Origin: Amoebidium appalachense
Taxonomy: Eukaryota > Ichthyosporea
DNA: 64,000 nt
Direction of reading: 5' to 3'
Assembly (NCBI GenBank): GCA_963693365.1
Contig: CAVNZM010000007.1
Location: forward strand, 930,001-994,000
Shown piece after piece: positions 31,120 through 45,945 of the stretch. Below the pieces are notes generated by a model that was not told the origin of the DNA, ran no database searches, and saw only the letters and a list, made by a program, of their open reading frames with translations. Position numbers and translations under genes: made by a program. Positions within the stretch are counted from its first letter, which is position 1. Each line of letters opens with the position of its first letter.

Positions 31120-33676
31120 GCCACTGCTAACACTACTAATTGAGAGGTTTTATATGGTCACTTCTACGTTCAGCCAGCTGCGTGATTGTATGTGACAAGT
31201 GGCTGGGTCTTAAAAGTTCAAAACTCTCGTTGAGGGTTGACGTACTAAGACGAGCTCACCGGGTTCGTCGGCAACAGGGATCAATTTTTTCACCGTGGAA
31301 ATTTAAAGTATGTATGCTCATATTGCAGGGGTCTGATGCAAAATAAAAGACTTGTGATTTTGAACTTTGTAGGCCATGCACGGTTCACGTGATTTGTTCG
31401 CTGGGTCGAAATACGTGCTCTGTATCGATCGATCCTAGCGGGGAATTTGTTGGAACTCGAACTGATTCTGCGGCTTCACAGCTGTGACCTTTTATGCGTT
31501 TCCGGACAGCAGGGCAAATAAAGATGAAGTTCCCATGACAAAACCTCATAAAAGCTTAGACTCAATCAGCGTATCCGGATAAAGTGCAGTAGGTGCTGAT
31601 AGGAACTATTTCAAAGTTAAACGACTCTCTTTATAAAATGTCATGCATTTATTTTGTCGCTTTGTTCGTATCCACTCAGAAACAGCGTCCGAAAAATGGA
31701 ACCCTCTGCATGCTTGGAGTATCCACAAAAGATTTTTGCAGCCTCAATGAGTTTCTTTGAACTGCTCAAGGTTGCGGGGTTTCCCCCTTTATTTTGGGAA
31801 TAAATAATGGAATAAAAATTTAGCACAAAAAATAAAAACCACATTTGTGATTCAAACACTACTGCTAGTGATAGAGCCCAATACCTAAAAAATGGGAGTT
31901 ATCTAGAACTTTAGAAATGCTATGTCTATACTGCCCAGACGGGACACAGAAGAGGCCTCCAGCAAAAAACTTTCATGCGAAATATATTATAGTCATTGTG
32001 TAAATGTTTATACATCTAAAAAAAATGTTGTTACAAATAGTTGTAAAGTAGAGCATGTATGCTGTAGTAAACTTGAATAGCTCGATAACTACCGTCGAGC
32101 TTTAGGCTCAGTGAGGTCGGGATATAATTGGGTGAGATCCACTCAATCATCATTAGCTATGATATCAGCTGTACCGAGGCATGTCGATGACCCATGACGC
32201 CTGACGGAACTCATGTAAGTCATGGCACATTTCGATGTTATGCTTTGCAAACAGCTAAAATATGATTTATATCATATATGCTGGAACATTATATTGTTCA
32301 TCTCCTTGAGAGCTTGCTCTTTATTGGCATAATGGACCATGCCTGGGAACCCCCATCAGATATGTACATGAGTGATCACGGAGATCACCTCATCCTCATG
32401 CTTTTTTTTGCATTTGCCAATCAATTTTAGGCCTTAGATCAAACACGATTGGTTAACTCAAGCCAATAGGACGTGGGAGGAGCGGGTGTTAAACAAGAAA
32501 CTTCACGTGTGCAGTAGACAACACAATGTTGATGTCATAGTGTCACGCCTGGAAGGGAAAAGGGCACGCCGTGGGAATTAACGCGCTAGGGACCCAGAAC
32601 AATAAACGTATATGTCACATTGGAGTAAAAATCCATTTGCTCTGCGAAGTATTGGGGCTTCATGATATGTTTGGTTGGGCACACGGGGACAATTCAGGTA
32701 AATTTGCACAGCTCCGGAAATCTTCCTTTTTCGAGCCTTCCCAATCCAAAACTAGATAACGTGATGTGAATGGCAAAGGCCAATAAAAAGACGCTATTCA
32801 CGTGAAGGAGGGAGACAGCGTTAGAACAGCATGACGGATAGCCAATGGTACGGCTTCAGATTTAGGGTAGTTGAGGTAAACAAAGTAAAAACCATTAGAA
32901 AGCAAAATGGACGTCTAGCAAGGAGCCGAAAATCATCAAAGCTAATACTTTAATAAATGAGAAACATGACTAAGCAATGGATCTATAATCAAATGTAGAT
33001 GTACCAGGTGTAGAAATCCTGCGGCGTAATGTACAGATTTTTCCGAAACACCAATAGGAACGAGGTTTGGCAGCTTTTTCTTGTTTACCAATGTCGCCCG
33101 TGACTGACGACGAGCGAATGGTGATCGAAAGAGAGAGTTAAGTTACTTCAATAACCAGAAAACCATGAGAATTTTACCTTTGGCGATCCGATTTATCTGA
33201 AATGATGTGTGTAAGCTATTACGTAACACTTTATGCAGCCACACTCTGCCGCTGTTCACTTTTCTCCCTCACTCCGAATATGAATCCTCCTATACTCAAA
33301 TGCATTTAATTCGCTTATAGTCATGTCTGGCTGATGCCGCTCATGCAAAGTATTTTGAGCTTTAGAGGAGTATATAAAGGCCCGCTAACTTTGATATCGA
33401 ACTGTACCCCCCTTGGCCTTTCTCAGTGGTACGTTTGTGCCCTTTTTATCCGCGGCATACACGTGCTTCGCTTGTGCAAACGTTAGTGGTCGTTTGAATG
33501 TTAGGAGCATGCGAGCAACGTTTTTAGGTGGTGCAAAACAACTATTATAGCGAGATTTGGTTATAGGCATAGCAAGCACCTGGTATGTGTTGAGCCTGCA
33601 AGCTTTGAACCCTTGTAAACGTGCTGATATCTTTGTGCCTCTCTCCCTGCAGTAGTAAAGCTTGGGGATCGCGAAG
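30563..33676. other. Spacer between the J-protein and GOGAT genes
   Basis: The proximal part is the J-protein 3' UTR; AATAAA signals occur at 31342-31347 and 31517-31522, both rather distant from the stop. A (CA)n tract lies at 31072-31114. From about 31.6 to 33.3 kb the sequence is AT-rich and unique with no exon-like frame. Several CCAAT motifs lie on either strand (about 32449-32470, 32777, 32839 and 33050), followed by the TATA element. I see no gene in it. Confidence 0.6.
33371..33379 (+). promoter_or_regulatory. TATA box upstream of GOGAT
   Basis: TATATAAAG lies 306 bases upstream of the GOGAT start codon in otherwise unique sequence, with CCAAT motifs 300-900 bases further upstream. 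Transcription would start near 33.40 kb, leaving a 5' UTR of about 270 bases if unspliced. No competing start codon in frame was found, because a TAA precedes the ATG in frame. Confidence 0.5.
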
Positions 33677-36600
33677 ATGACGCCACAGGCCAAGGTAGGC
33701 GGTTCCTTCCTCGTTTCCCCCCCCCCCTCTTCCCCCCCCCCCCCCCCCACCTCTTTTTCTCTCTCCCTCTCTCTAGTTCACTCTCTCCCTCTCTCCCCCC
33801 GCCCCCTGTTGACTCCCCCCCCTTTTTCCTCCCTTCCCGATCCCTTCCACACTGGCTCCCTCCTTTCGCTAGCCCGCTTGCTTTGCCCAAATCACACCCC
33901 TTTTCCGCTCCTCCCCTCCTCCCCCTCCTCTCTGCCCTTCCCTTCTATGCCTTCTGCCTTCCGTCACTTTTGGCACATTCGCACCGAGTCAAGGCTTCAG
34001 TCACTTCTTCCTTTCCCCCCTGGTCTACAGCCCTGCCTCTTTAGAAGTAGAGAGCCCTGAGGGTAGAAGTTTTGTGTCCTACCTTTTGTTGTGAAGGTGC
34101 ATTATTGTTTGTTGCTTACCGTGCGTTGGTATATAGGAAACGTGCGTCAAGTGCCATCAGACCCTGCGGGTGGATGAGCACGAAAATGGTTTCGATGCCT
34201 TCCCCAAGAAGGACGGCCTCTACGACCCAGAGAACGAGAGGGACTCGTGTGGTGTCGGGTTCGTTGTCAATATTAAGGGTATGTTTCTCTAGGCTTTTCT
34301 CGGCTTAGCTTTGTGAAGGTTTGTGGTTGCTTGTTGGGAAGTCGGGGAAAGGGGGGTGACGGACAGTAGAGTGGAATAATATCAAGGTTATGTATTTGTT
34401 GGTTGTTATAGATTTGTGAAGAACTGTGGTTGCTTTATGGGAGAGTCGGGGATATTGGTGTGACGGACAGCAGAATGGAGTAACGGAGTTAGAGAGCTTG
34501 GCATATGGGTAAGGGAAAAGAAAGGCCCCCAGAAGTTATAAGAAACAAGCAAAGGTTTCACGGAAGATGCTAACTCTAGCACCTGCCTGCCTTCTAGGTG
34601 TTCCATCGCGCGCCAACGTCACGGATGCACTGTCCATCCTTGCCAACATGGACCACAGAGGTGCATGTGGCTGTGAAGAGAACACTGGTGACGGTGCTGG
34701 TATTTTGACCGGCATCCCCCACACCTTCATGGCCGAGGTAGCCAAGAACGAGCTTGGTAAGTGTCTCTCTGTTGACTTTCCGTGGTTCCTTTCCCTTGCT
34801 CGATTGTAGCTTAGATGGCTGTGTCTGAAAGAACATGGTTACTGTAGATGCTTTATTGATATTCTCTGCCCCCCTTCCAGGTGTCGACCTCCCAGCATCG
34901 GGCAAGTATGCCACCGGCAACGTTTTCCTCAGCCGCAACGAGGGGCTGTGTGAGGAGTCTCGTCGGGTGTTTGTTCAGTTGGCTGCAGAGCTTAAGCTCA
35001 AGGTGCTGGGCTGGCGCCCAGTCCCCGTGGACAACTCTATGATTGGTCCCTCTGCACTCAGGGTAAGTGAAAGAAAGGGTGATGATATGTCTAGAAAGGC
35101 AGGAAGCACATACAGATAGTAGAAATGAGAGGGGTTTGGGAGGGGGAAATGCTCTGGGCCAGGGGCCTGGTGTAATGTGGGGAGGGGGAAGGGAGGTAGG
35201 GAGGGAGGAGCCAAAAGCGACAGGAGGGGGGTGAAGGAAGGCAAAGGGTTATGGTGTGTGTGGGGGGGAAGCGGGGGCAGCTCACGGTCAGCAAAGCTGG
35301 GTCGGTTTTAACGTTGGGTATGGTTTCCAGGTCGAGCCCCGGACAGAGCAGCCATTCATTGTGGCCGAGGATGAGAATATGGACATTACCACCCTCGACA
35401 GGTTGTGCTTTGTTTTGCGTAAGCGCGCCGGCCACGCATTGCCAAAGGAGACTAAGAGTTTCTACATTTGCTCTCTCTCGCCTCGCACCATTGTCTACAA
35501 GGGTCAATTGGCGTCGTACCAGGTTAAGCAGTATTTCCTTGATTTGCAGAACCCCAAGTACGAGTCTCATATTGCCCTTGTCCACTCTCGCTTCTCCACC
35601 AACACTTTCCCTTCGTGGTCACGCTCCCAGCCGTTCCGTTTCCTCGGTCACAACGGTGAGATCAACACGTTGCGCGGCAACAAGAACTGGATGCGCGCTC
35701 GTGAGGGTACCCTCAAGAGTGAGACGTTTGGTGACGTCACCAAGTCACTCTTCCCCATCATTGAGCCCGGCGGTTCGGACTCTGCTGCTTTTGACAACGT
35801 GCTCGAGTTCCAGCTGATGAACGGCACACGCACCCTGCCCGAAATCATGATGATGATGGTGCCTGAGGCCTGGCAGAACGACAAGAACATGCCAGAGGAC
35901 AAGCGTGCCTTCTACGAGGTGGGTGCTGATGTTTGGAAGGGGGGAGGGGGGGGGGGGGGGGGTGGGGCAGTTGGTGTGTGTTGGGGGCGGGGAGGTAAGA
36001 TAGTGAAGGAATGGGTGAAAGTTGAAAGGGATGCCGAGAGCAGCACTATGGCTAAAAGTGTGTAGCGGCTGTGTGCAGGGCCTAACTGTGTGTGTTTGCA
36101 GTGGGCCTCGTTCGTGCAGGAGCCCTGGGACGGGCCTGCGCTCTTCACCTTCACGGATGGTCGCTACATTGGTGCCATTCTCGACCGTAACGGTCTGCGC
36201 CCTGCCCGTTACTACGTCATGGATGACGACCGCATGATCATGGGCTCCGAGGTCGGTGTGCTGCACACACCCCTTAAGAACGTGCTGGCAAAGGGCCGCC
36301 TGCAGCCTGGCCGCATGTTGCTGGTGGACACGGAGGAGCATCTTATCGTGGACGATGCCGAGCTCAAGCACAAGATGGCCTCCTCCCAGCCCTTCCAGGA
36401 GTGGCTTGATGCTGAGGTGCGTGTTGAGATATCTGGTGTGTGTGTGGAGGGGGGGGGGGGGGGGCTGAGTAAGGCTTCTATGGTCTTGTCTATTCCTACA
36501 GGACCAATCCAGGGGTGGAAAGTGTATGGGCTAGGTGGGGGACAATAGGAAGGAAAACGATTAAGCATCGTGTTGGAGCTAAGGGGGGTGAAGTTGCATG

Positions 36601-39196
36601 GGAAGGAAGGTGGGAGCCAAAAAGTCTGTGGTGCAAAGGGGGCGAGGTGAAGGAAGAGTTTATGGTATGAGAGATGGCAGTGAGCTGACGGGCTGTGTCT
36701 GTGCAGGCCATCCGCGTGCCGGACCTGCTGGCCAAGCTGCACCAGGAGGATGCAGACCACCACCTGGTCGAGGACGGCACCAGCGTGCTCAAGGACAGCC
36801 GCCTGCAGGCCTTTGGCTGGACCGTCGAGCACATCAACATGCTGGTCAAGCCCATGGTGGAGGGCTCCAAGGAGGGTAGGTCGCAGCATCCCCCTTTCTC
36901 CAACCCCTCCCCCCCCCCCCCCCCCCCCCCCCAAAAGAAAATACACACGCACGTCTTTCCCAACCTCAACTTTTCCTGTCTGTCCCCCCCCCCCCCCCCC
37001 CCCCCCCCAACCTGAAGAGTCGCCCTGCCCTTGTCTTCTAACCCCTCCCGCCCCCCGTAAAGATGCTGTCCTTATTTCCTGGAACTGGTCTGCTTTTGCT
37101 CCTAACGTAACTGTTCTGGGCTCCCGGGCTGGACATGTCACTCACATGCCGCATTTTTTCATGCTTCAGCTCTGGGCTCGATGGGTAACGATGCACCCCT
37201 TGCCTGCCTGAGCAAGAAGCCCCGCCTGGTCTACGACTACTTCAAGCAGCTTTTTGCCCAGGTCACCAACCCCCCCATCGATCCCTTCCGCGAGAAGATC
37301 GTCATGTCTCTGCGCTGCGCCATTGGCCCCGCATTCAACATCCTGGCCACCAGCCGTGCCCAGTGCAACCGCCTTGTGATCGACAACCCCATTCTGTCGG
37401 TCAAGGAGTTCCGTGCCATCAAGCAGATGGAGGCTGTGCATGCCGGCTGGAAGGTCGCTACACTCGACATCACCTTCCCCCGCTCTGAGGACACTGCTGG
37501 TCTGTCCAAGGTCAGTGTTACCCCCCCCCCCCCCCCCCCCTGCCCCCACCTCGACTTCAACACCACCTGTATTTGTCCTCCCCCCCCCCCCCCCCCCCCC
37601 CCCAGCCCCTCCCCGGAACCAGTAGCACACATGCAAAGTCATGCCCTATGGGTCACATTAATTGCACCGGTTCTCTCGATTAGAGACAATTTCTCCTTGA
37701 TGATAAAAACACACCTTCCCTCGGAGTAAGGTCTGACAATATGATGTTTAGGCGCTGGACCGGATCTGCGAGGAAGCCACCAAGGCCATTGAGGAGGGCA
37801 ACAAGCTGCTGGTCCTCTCCGACCGCGCTGTGAGCCCTGAGCGTGTGCCCATTCCTGCCGCTCTGGCCGTCGGTGCCGGTATGTACTGTACGGTTCCGGG
37901 GGGGGAGGAGGGTAGGGCATATCCTGAACAAGAAGGTGTTCTGGAAATGATGTGTGGGCTTGAAGGAGGGGAGGGGATTTGGCAGGCATGGGGCATACAC
38001 ACGACATTGAATGGGAAAGTTGGAGTGGTTCAACAGAGTTTTGGTTGACATCCTGTCACTACAATCCTATTCAGTAGATCTCTTAGCCTTCTATTGCTCT
38101 GATATAGAGTGATTTTCATTATAGATTCCTTAGCCACTCGACCACATGATCCTAACGTTGGACATGCTTCGCTTCGAGGGACTTTCCTAAGGATTTCTTT
38201 GGCTTTGATCTTGTTCTTTTTGTACCGTTTTTCTCTTGATACAATTTGAACTTTTAAGAAGCATTTTGAAAATCGGTGGGTTGGTAGGTGTGGGGGTCAA
38301 CCAAAACTAAGTGTGTGCCACCATGGTGTACTGCATCAAAATGCCCCTGCATTGTGTCCTTACATGCATGCGCCTGCAGTGCACCAGTACCTCCTGCGGG
38401 AGAAGACCCGCCTGAAGTGCGGCATCATCCTCGAGAGTGGTGAGGTCAACATTGTGCACCAGATCTGTGTGCTGATGGGCTTTGGCTGCGACGCCATCTG
38501 CCCCTACCTGGTATTCGAGACCATGGCTCGCCTGCGCAAGGAGAATCTCATTGCCCCGGTACGTGCTACTGCTGCGTGCTTGACTCAGGCATCCTTGTGG
38601 GGGGAGGGGAGGGGGGATGACCTTATCGCTATGCTGTGAGCAACGCACGTTCACACATCACTACGCACACTGGCAACATATACGAGTGAACACACATACA
38701 CCTTAGATCCGCCTCCGTGTTTTGTGCTTTCTGTGCTCTTTCCTGTGCTATGCCGACTATAACACCCACACACACCTCTGCCTCTCCCAGTTCGAACTCC
38801 GCCCGTTCATACTCCCCCCCCTTGTTCACTGCACTGCCTACAGCAGTGATCAAAACACCTCTACGTGGTGCCCGATTGTGGATATCTTACCATGTGCGGA
38901 CACAGATGACGGACGATGAGATTGCCAAGAACTTCAAGACGGCCGTGGACTACGGCATGCGCAAGGTGATGGCCAAGATGGGCATCAGCACTCTGGAGTC
39001 CTACAAGGGCGCCCAGATCTTCGAGGCCGTTGGTCTTGGCCCCGATGTGATTGACCGCTGCTTTACCAACTGCGCAAGCCGCATCAAGGGTGTGGACATG
39101 GAGATCCTGGCCATGGAGGCCCTCTCCCGCCACATCTCGGGCTACCCCGATGCCCGTGAGGACGTGCCCGAGGTATGAAATGACTCTATCCCCCCC

Positions 39197-39227
<31 letters not shown>

Positions 39228-39378
39228 ACGAACACACATACTCTTTATGTATGGCTTGCATTCTGCATCGTGTTATCCGTTGTTCTTGTGTACTTTGTAC
39301 TTTATGACGCATTCAACCCCCCCCCCCCCCACTAGCATATTAGCTCCTCTAGCTCTCCCTAGCTCCCTCTTCCTCCCT

Positions 39379-39416
<38 letters not shown>

Positions 39417-40616
39417 TTTTCCCCCCCCTCTTCCCCCTTTCCCCCTTGGTCCCAGCCTATACCTTGTATACATGGTTCACTCTGCTCCACTGGCTAATGT
39501 GTGTGTCCACAGAACCAAATGGTGGAGAACCCCGGTGACTTCCACTGGCGCGATGGTGGTGAGGACCATATGAACTCTCCCAACGCCATTGCCGCCATCC
39601 AGGACGCCTCCAAGCGCAACAACCAGAGCAGCTACGACCGCTACGTCGTCGAATCCGACAAGCAGATCACCAACTGCACCCTGCGCGGTCTCCTCGACTT
39701 CAACTTCAAGCCCGAGGATGAGATTCCCCTTGAGGAGGTCGAGTCTGCTAAGGACATTGTTCGTCGGTTCTGCACCGGTGCTATGAGCTACGGTTCCATC
39801 TCTCTCGAGGCTCACAGCACGCTTGCGCTTGCCATGAACCGCATTGGGGGCAAGTCCAACACGGGTGAGGGTGGTGAGGACGATTCTCGCTTCACCCCCA
39901 TGGCTAACGGTGACTCCCTGCGGTCTGCCATCAAGCAGGTGGCCTCTGGCCGTTTCGGTGTGACGGCATGGTACCTGACCAATGCGGACGAGCTTCAGAT
40001 CAAGATGGCCCAGGGTGCAAAGCCCGGTGAGGGCGGTGAGCTGCCCGGCCACAAGGTGTCCGAGTCCATTGCCTCGTGCCGTAACTCCACCCCCGGCGTG
40101 GGCCTGATCTCCCCTCCCCCCCACCACGACATCTACTCGATCGAGGATCTCAAGCAGCTGATCTACGATCTGAAGTGCGCCAACCCCCAGGCCCGCGTGA
40201 GCGTCAAGCTCGTGTCTGAGGTCGGTGTGGGTGTGGTTGCTGCCGGTGTGGCCAAGGGCTTTGCCGACCACATTCTCATCTCGGGCCACGACGGTGGAAC
40301 CGGTGCTAGCAGTTGGACCGGTATCAAGCATGCCGGTCTGCCGTGGGAGCTGGGTCTGTCTGAGACCCACCAGACACTGGTGCAGAACGACCTCCGTGGC
40401 CGTGTCAGTAAGTGGCCCTGGTGCTGTGGGGGGGGGGGGGGGAGGGAGGGAGGTGGCTTGTGTTTGCATGCAAGGGCTCTGTCTGTTGCATGTCTTGAGA
40501 GCATCTGTGTGTCTGGATGACATAATTCACCTCTCACTGTTAGAGACCATCAAGTGTTAGAGACCATCAAATTGAAATGTTCAATTGCTGATCTTTTGCT
40601 GCCCCTTGCTGCCCCT

Positions 40617-40681
<65 letters not shown>

Positions 40682-41233
40682 CACACACACACACACACAA
40701 CACACACCAGTCCTCCAGACCGACGGTCAGATCCGTCACGGCCGTGACGTTGCCGTTGCCTGCCTGCTTGGTGCCGAGGAGTTCGGGTTTGCCACTGTGC
40801 CCCTCATCATCATGGGCTGCACGATGATGCGCAAGTGCCACCTGAACACATGCCCCGTGGGTGTTGCCACACAGGACCCCGAGCTGCGCAAGAAGTTTAC
40901 GGGCCAGCCAGAGCACGTGGTCAACTACTTCTTCATGGTGGCCGAGCATTGCCGCAAGATCATGGCCAAGCTGGGCCTGCACACCATCAACGAGATGGTT
41001 GGCCGCACAGACAAGCTGCGCATGAACGACTCGTACCTCAACTTCAAGACACGGGGCCTGGACCTTGCCCCCATCCTCAAGATGGCCTCGGAGCTGCGCC
41101 CCGGTGCCGCCACGTACAATGTCACCAAGCAGCTGCACAAGCTGGCTGAGCGCAAGGACAACCAGGTGCGCATACCCCCCCCCCCCCCCCCCCCCCCCCA
41201 TGTGCTATCTTGCATGTAACGATTGTTCTCCCC

Positions 41234-41264
<31 letters not shown>

Positions 41265-42116
41265 ACACACACACCCTCTCCCGTCAGCTTTGTGATGTGG
41301 TGAATATCTATCTCTGGTTGTCCTGTTTGTGGTTTTTTCCAAGATACCACACTGACCAACCCCTTCTCCCTGTGCAGCTGATCGAGCTGTCTCAGCCCGC
41401 GCTGAAGGAGAAGAAGCCCGTGACGATTGACATGCGCATTGTCAACACGGACCGTGCATTTGCCACCACCCTCTCCCACGAGGTGGTCAAGGCCCACGGC
41501 CCCGACGGCCTTCCCGACGGCACGATCCATATCAACCTCACTGGGTCTGCCGGGCAGTCTCTGGGTGCCTTCATGGCCAAGGGTGTGCTGGTCGAGCTGA
41601 CGGGTGATGCCAACGATTATGTGGGCAAGGGCCTGAGCGGCGGCACCATCGTCATCAAGCCCAACAAGGTAAATAGCTTGATTGGGGTTGAAGAGGGGGG
41701 GGAGGGGAGAGGGCGGCATGCTGTAGTACTATGCTCTCTTATGTTCTGTCTCGGATATGTTTGAATGTGGGTATACTGGATTGTATACTGATGGTTGGGT
41801 TGGGTGCAGTACCACGACGGGTACAAGGCCGAGGAGAACGTGATTGCCGGCAACGTGTGCCTGTACGGTGCCACCACCGGTGAGGCCTACTTCCGCGGTA
41901 TCGTGGCCGAGCGCTTCTGTGTGCGCAACTCTGGTGCCACGGCCGTGTGCGAGGGCTGTGGTGACCACGGCTGCGAGTACATGGTACGTGTGTGTTCGTG
42001 GGACTGTATGAGATATCGCATAGTGATGAATAGCACTCTGCATGCACGAGCACAGTTGCTGCCACTTTTCGAAACTGCAAGCCTTGTATGAACACAGCCA
42101 GCAGCCAGCTGGATAT

Positions 42117-42180
<64 letters not shown>

Positions 42181-44130
42181 CCTTCCCTGGCACCCACACG
42201 TGCACACACACTTTCCACTCACAACTTCTGTGTAGGTGGGTGCATGCAAACCAACCCTAAATGCGCATCTCTGTTGCATGCACAATCACTACGCACGTCC
42301 CATGCATGCTCACATACCTGTTACCCACACGATTTATTCACACACAGTCACGTGTTCTGCATGCATACACACCCACCACACACGTACCGCTTTACATAGC
42401 TGCATACAATAACATCACACACCCCCATCCATCACATCTACTTGATGGTTCTTTTCCTCACCCCTGTTTCTCCTGTGCACAGACTGGTGGTCGTGCCGTT
42501 GTTCTAGGTGGCACTGGGCGCAACTTTGCTGCCGGTATGTCTGGTGGTATTGCCTACGTGCTTGATGAGGCCAAGACGTTCGATAAGATGGTCAACCCCG
42601 AGCTGGTGGGCCTGTACCCCATCGAGGAGCAGGAGGATGACGAGTGGCTCAAGTGAGTGTCCTGTGTGTGCATGCAGCATGATGTTGGTGCACTTTGATG
42701 CACATGCTTCAGTCTAGTTGCATGAACGCTTCAGTCTAGTTGCATGAACTTTGTATGCCCAAATGGGGAACCGTGATATCAGATGGGTTAATGGGGGGGG
42801 GGGGGGGGGGGGGAGAAATGGGAAGTGCTTGGTGGAGTATAGTGGTTGTTTGAACAAGGTGTGGAGACAATTGACCAGTCATTATACGAGATGGGTTACT
42901 GCTTTTGGGGGGGGGGGGGGGGGGGGGAAGGGGTCATCAAGAGAGGCAGTGGTTTATCTGTGGGGTGTTTGAGGGGAGAGGGGGGATATAGAATGATGCA
43001 ATGAATGTGTACCAACGTCTTCTGCCCCCCCAGGGCCACGCTCGAGAAGCACCTGCAGTACACCGGGTCCGAGGTGGCTCAGCGGCTGCTTGGCGACTGG
43101 GCCACGGGCAAGACCAAGTTCGTCAAGGTCTACCCCCACGACTTCAAGAAGGTCGTGGATGCTAAGAAGGCCGCAGCTGCCGCCCCTGCCCCCGCACCCG
43201 AGCCAGTCAAGGAGGAGGCACCAAAGAAGGAGCCGGCCATGATGGATCTCGAGGATGCAATCACGGATGCCGATGCTGAGAAGAAGAAGGCTGAGCGCTG
43301 GAAGAAGCTGGACAAGACCAAGGGCTTCATGAAGTACAAGCGCCAGACGGACGGCTACCGTGACCCTGCCAAGCGTCTCAAGGACTTTGAAGAGATCAAC
43401 AAGAGGCTCAAGGACGAGGAGCTGAACGTGCAGGGTGCGCGCTGCATGGACTGCGGTGTGCCCTTCTGCCAGTCCGACACCGGCTGCCCCCTCGGCAACG
43501 TCATTCCCATGTGGAACGACCTGGTCTACCGCAACCAGTGGCGTGAGGTGTGTATGTTGTGCCGTCTTTCTCTCTAATGTTTCTCTTCCCATCTGCCCCC
43601 CCCCCCCCCCCCCCCCCTGTCTCTCTCTCTTTCTGTGCATGGCTAGTAGTGTGTGCCGTGTGCTCACACCATTTCTCCTTTGCAGGCTCTGGACCGCCTG
43701 CTGCTGACCAACAACTTCCCCGAGTTCACTGGCCGTGTGTGCCCGGCCCCCTGCGAGGGTGCGTGCGTGCTGGGCATCAACGAGCCCGCCGTGGCCATCA
43801 AGTCAATCGAATGCGCCATTATCGACAAGGGCTTTGAGAACGGCTGGATCGTGCCCAACCCCCCCAAGGTGCGCACCGGCAAGAAGGTGGCCGTCATTGG
43901 CGGTGGCCCTGCCGGCATGGCTGCTGCCGACCAGCTCAACAAGATGGGCCACCTGGTCACTGTGTATGAGCGCGAGGACCGCATTGGTGGTCTGCTGATG
44001 TACGGCATCCCCAACATGAAGCTTGACAAGCGCCACGTCCAGGTACCTTAGTCCTCCCTTCACCTTCATCTGCCTCCTATTGTGCCTGCTCTTTCCCTGT
44101 CTCTCGGTTTGTAGTTCCTTCCTAGAGGCA

Positions 44131-44179
<49 letters not shown>

Positions 44180-45911
44180 CTCCCACCTGCAATGTTTCTT
44201 TTGACTAAGGCTACTGGCCATGCGATACAAGGCGTGATGCACACAGCACATCTGACCATATGTTCCACCCTGCAGCGCCGCGTGGACCTCCTTGCTGCCG
44301 AGGGCATCACGTTCGTGACCAAGGCCGATGTGGGCAAGAATGTGGATGCCAAGAAGATCTACGACGAGAACGATGCCGTCGTCCTGACCGTCGGTGCCAC
44401 CTGGCCACGCAACCTGCCCGTCAAGGGCCGCGAGCTCAACGGGGTCTACTTTGCCATGGACTTCCTCACTCCCACCACTAAGGTATGCTTGAATGCACCT
44501 TCCCCTTTTCCGGGTGCTGTGAGCCTGGACTATGTCACCCGCTGCATGCACATTTGTCAATATTTCCTCTCCCCCCCCCCCCCCCCCCCCCTTTCCATGG
44601 ATATACTTGGACTTGCACATACCGATTTTTTGCACCTTCATACTCGGACATGTAAGAAATTAGGCTTCTTACCTCTTCTTGTTGAGAAGCTACGGAACTA
44701 GACATGCTTAGGCTCGCACATGCTAACACGTATCCCTCCCACAGAACCTGCTGGACAAGGGGCTGACGGACCGGGACTTCCCCATCAACGCCAAGGGCAA
44801 GCACGTGATTGTGATTGGTGGTGGTGACACCGGCAACGACTGCATTGGCACGTCCATGCGCATGGGTGCTGCCTCGGTCACCAGCTTCGAGATTCTTCCC
44901 CAGCCTCCCCCAAGCCGCGCTGACGACAACCCCTGGCCCCAGTGGCCCCGCATCTTCCGTGTGGACTACGGCCACGAGGAGGTGTGTGCTCGACATGGTC
45001 ATATCGATCTATCGTTTTTTTTTGGGGGGGGGGGGGGGGGGGGGGGGGTTTCATAGTTGGTGACAGCAGCCACAGAAGGGGTTAAGTGGGCCTTTGTAGA
45101 ACACGGCATGTGCTGTGGTAGTTACATGCTGTGGCTGCTGTGTGTGTGAAGGGGGGGGGGGGGGGGGGGGGGGGGTTGCGACGGGGGATGTGGTCGATTG
45201 GCGAAGTGAAGTGAATACTAAGACGTGTGTGCACAGGTCAAGTCGCAGTTCTCCCGCGACCCCCGCCTGTACAACATCATGACCAAGGAGTTTGTGGGCG
45301 ATGAGAACGGCAACATCAAGTCCGTCACCACGGTCAGCGTCGAGTGGGTCAAGGACGACAAGGGGTATGTGTGCCACCATGCACATATGACATGCCTCAC
45401 CTCGCTGTTAATGTTTACTCACGCACACCTTGTGCACATGCAGACGTGTACAAACACACTAGCACATTCACTGTGCACACACAACTAATTGTGCACAGTG
45501 AAACTCACTACATGACCTTACTTCTTTTCCTCGACCGTTTGTATTTTCCTCCCTATAAGTAGCAGCTCTGGCTAACCCCCCCCCCCCCCCCCAGCAACTG
45601 GAAGATGGGTGAGGTGCCTGGCTCTGAGCAGACGTTCCAGGCCGACCTCGTGTTCCTGGCCATGGGCTTCCTTGGGCCCGAGAGCTACCTGAAGGATGCC
45701 CTGGGTGTGGAGGTCGACCCCCGCTCCAACTACAAGACCCCCGCCAACAAGTACAACACAACCATCCCCAAGGTATGTTCTCTGAGTCTCGCATGATTTT
45801 GTCCTCGAATCTGCCTGCCTTGCTCTAGCTCCTCATTCTCCCCGCTCCTCCCCCTCCCCTCCCAATCCGCAAGCTACGGCACCTCAGTAGCTCCTGCGTG
45901 CGCAACACCGC

Positions 45912-45945
<34 letters not shown>

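Noticed and set aside
39477-40523. 348-codon antisense open frame across a GOGAT exon
   Set aside because: Mirror of GC-rich third positions in the real exon 39513-40407; the sense frame encodes conserved GOGAT sequence.
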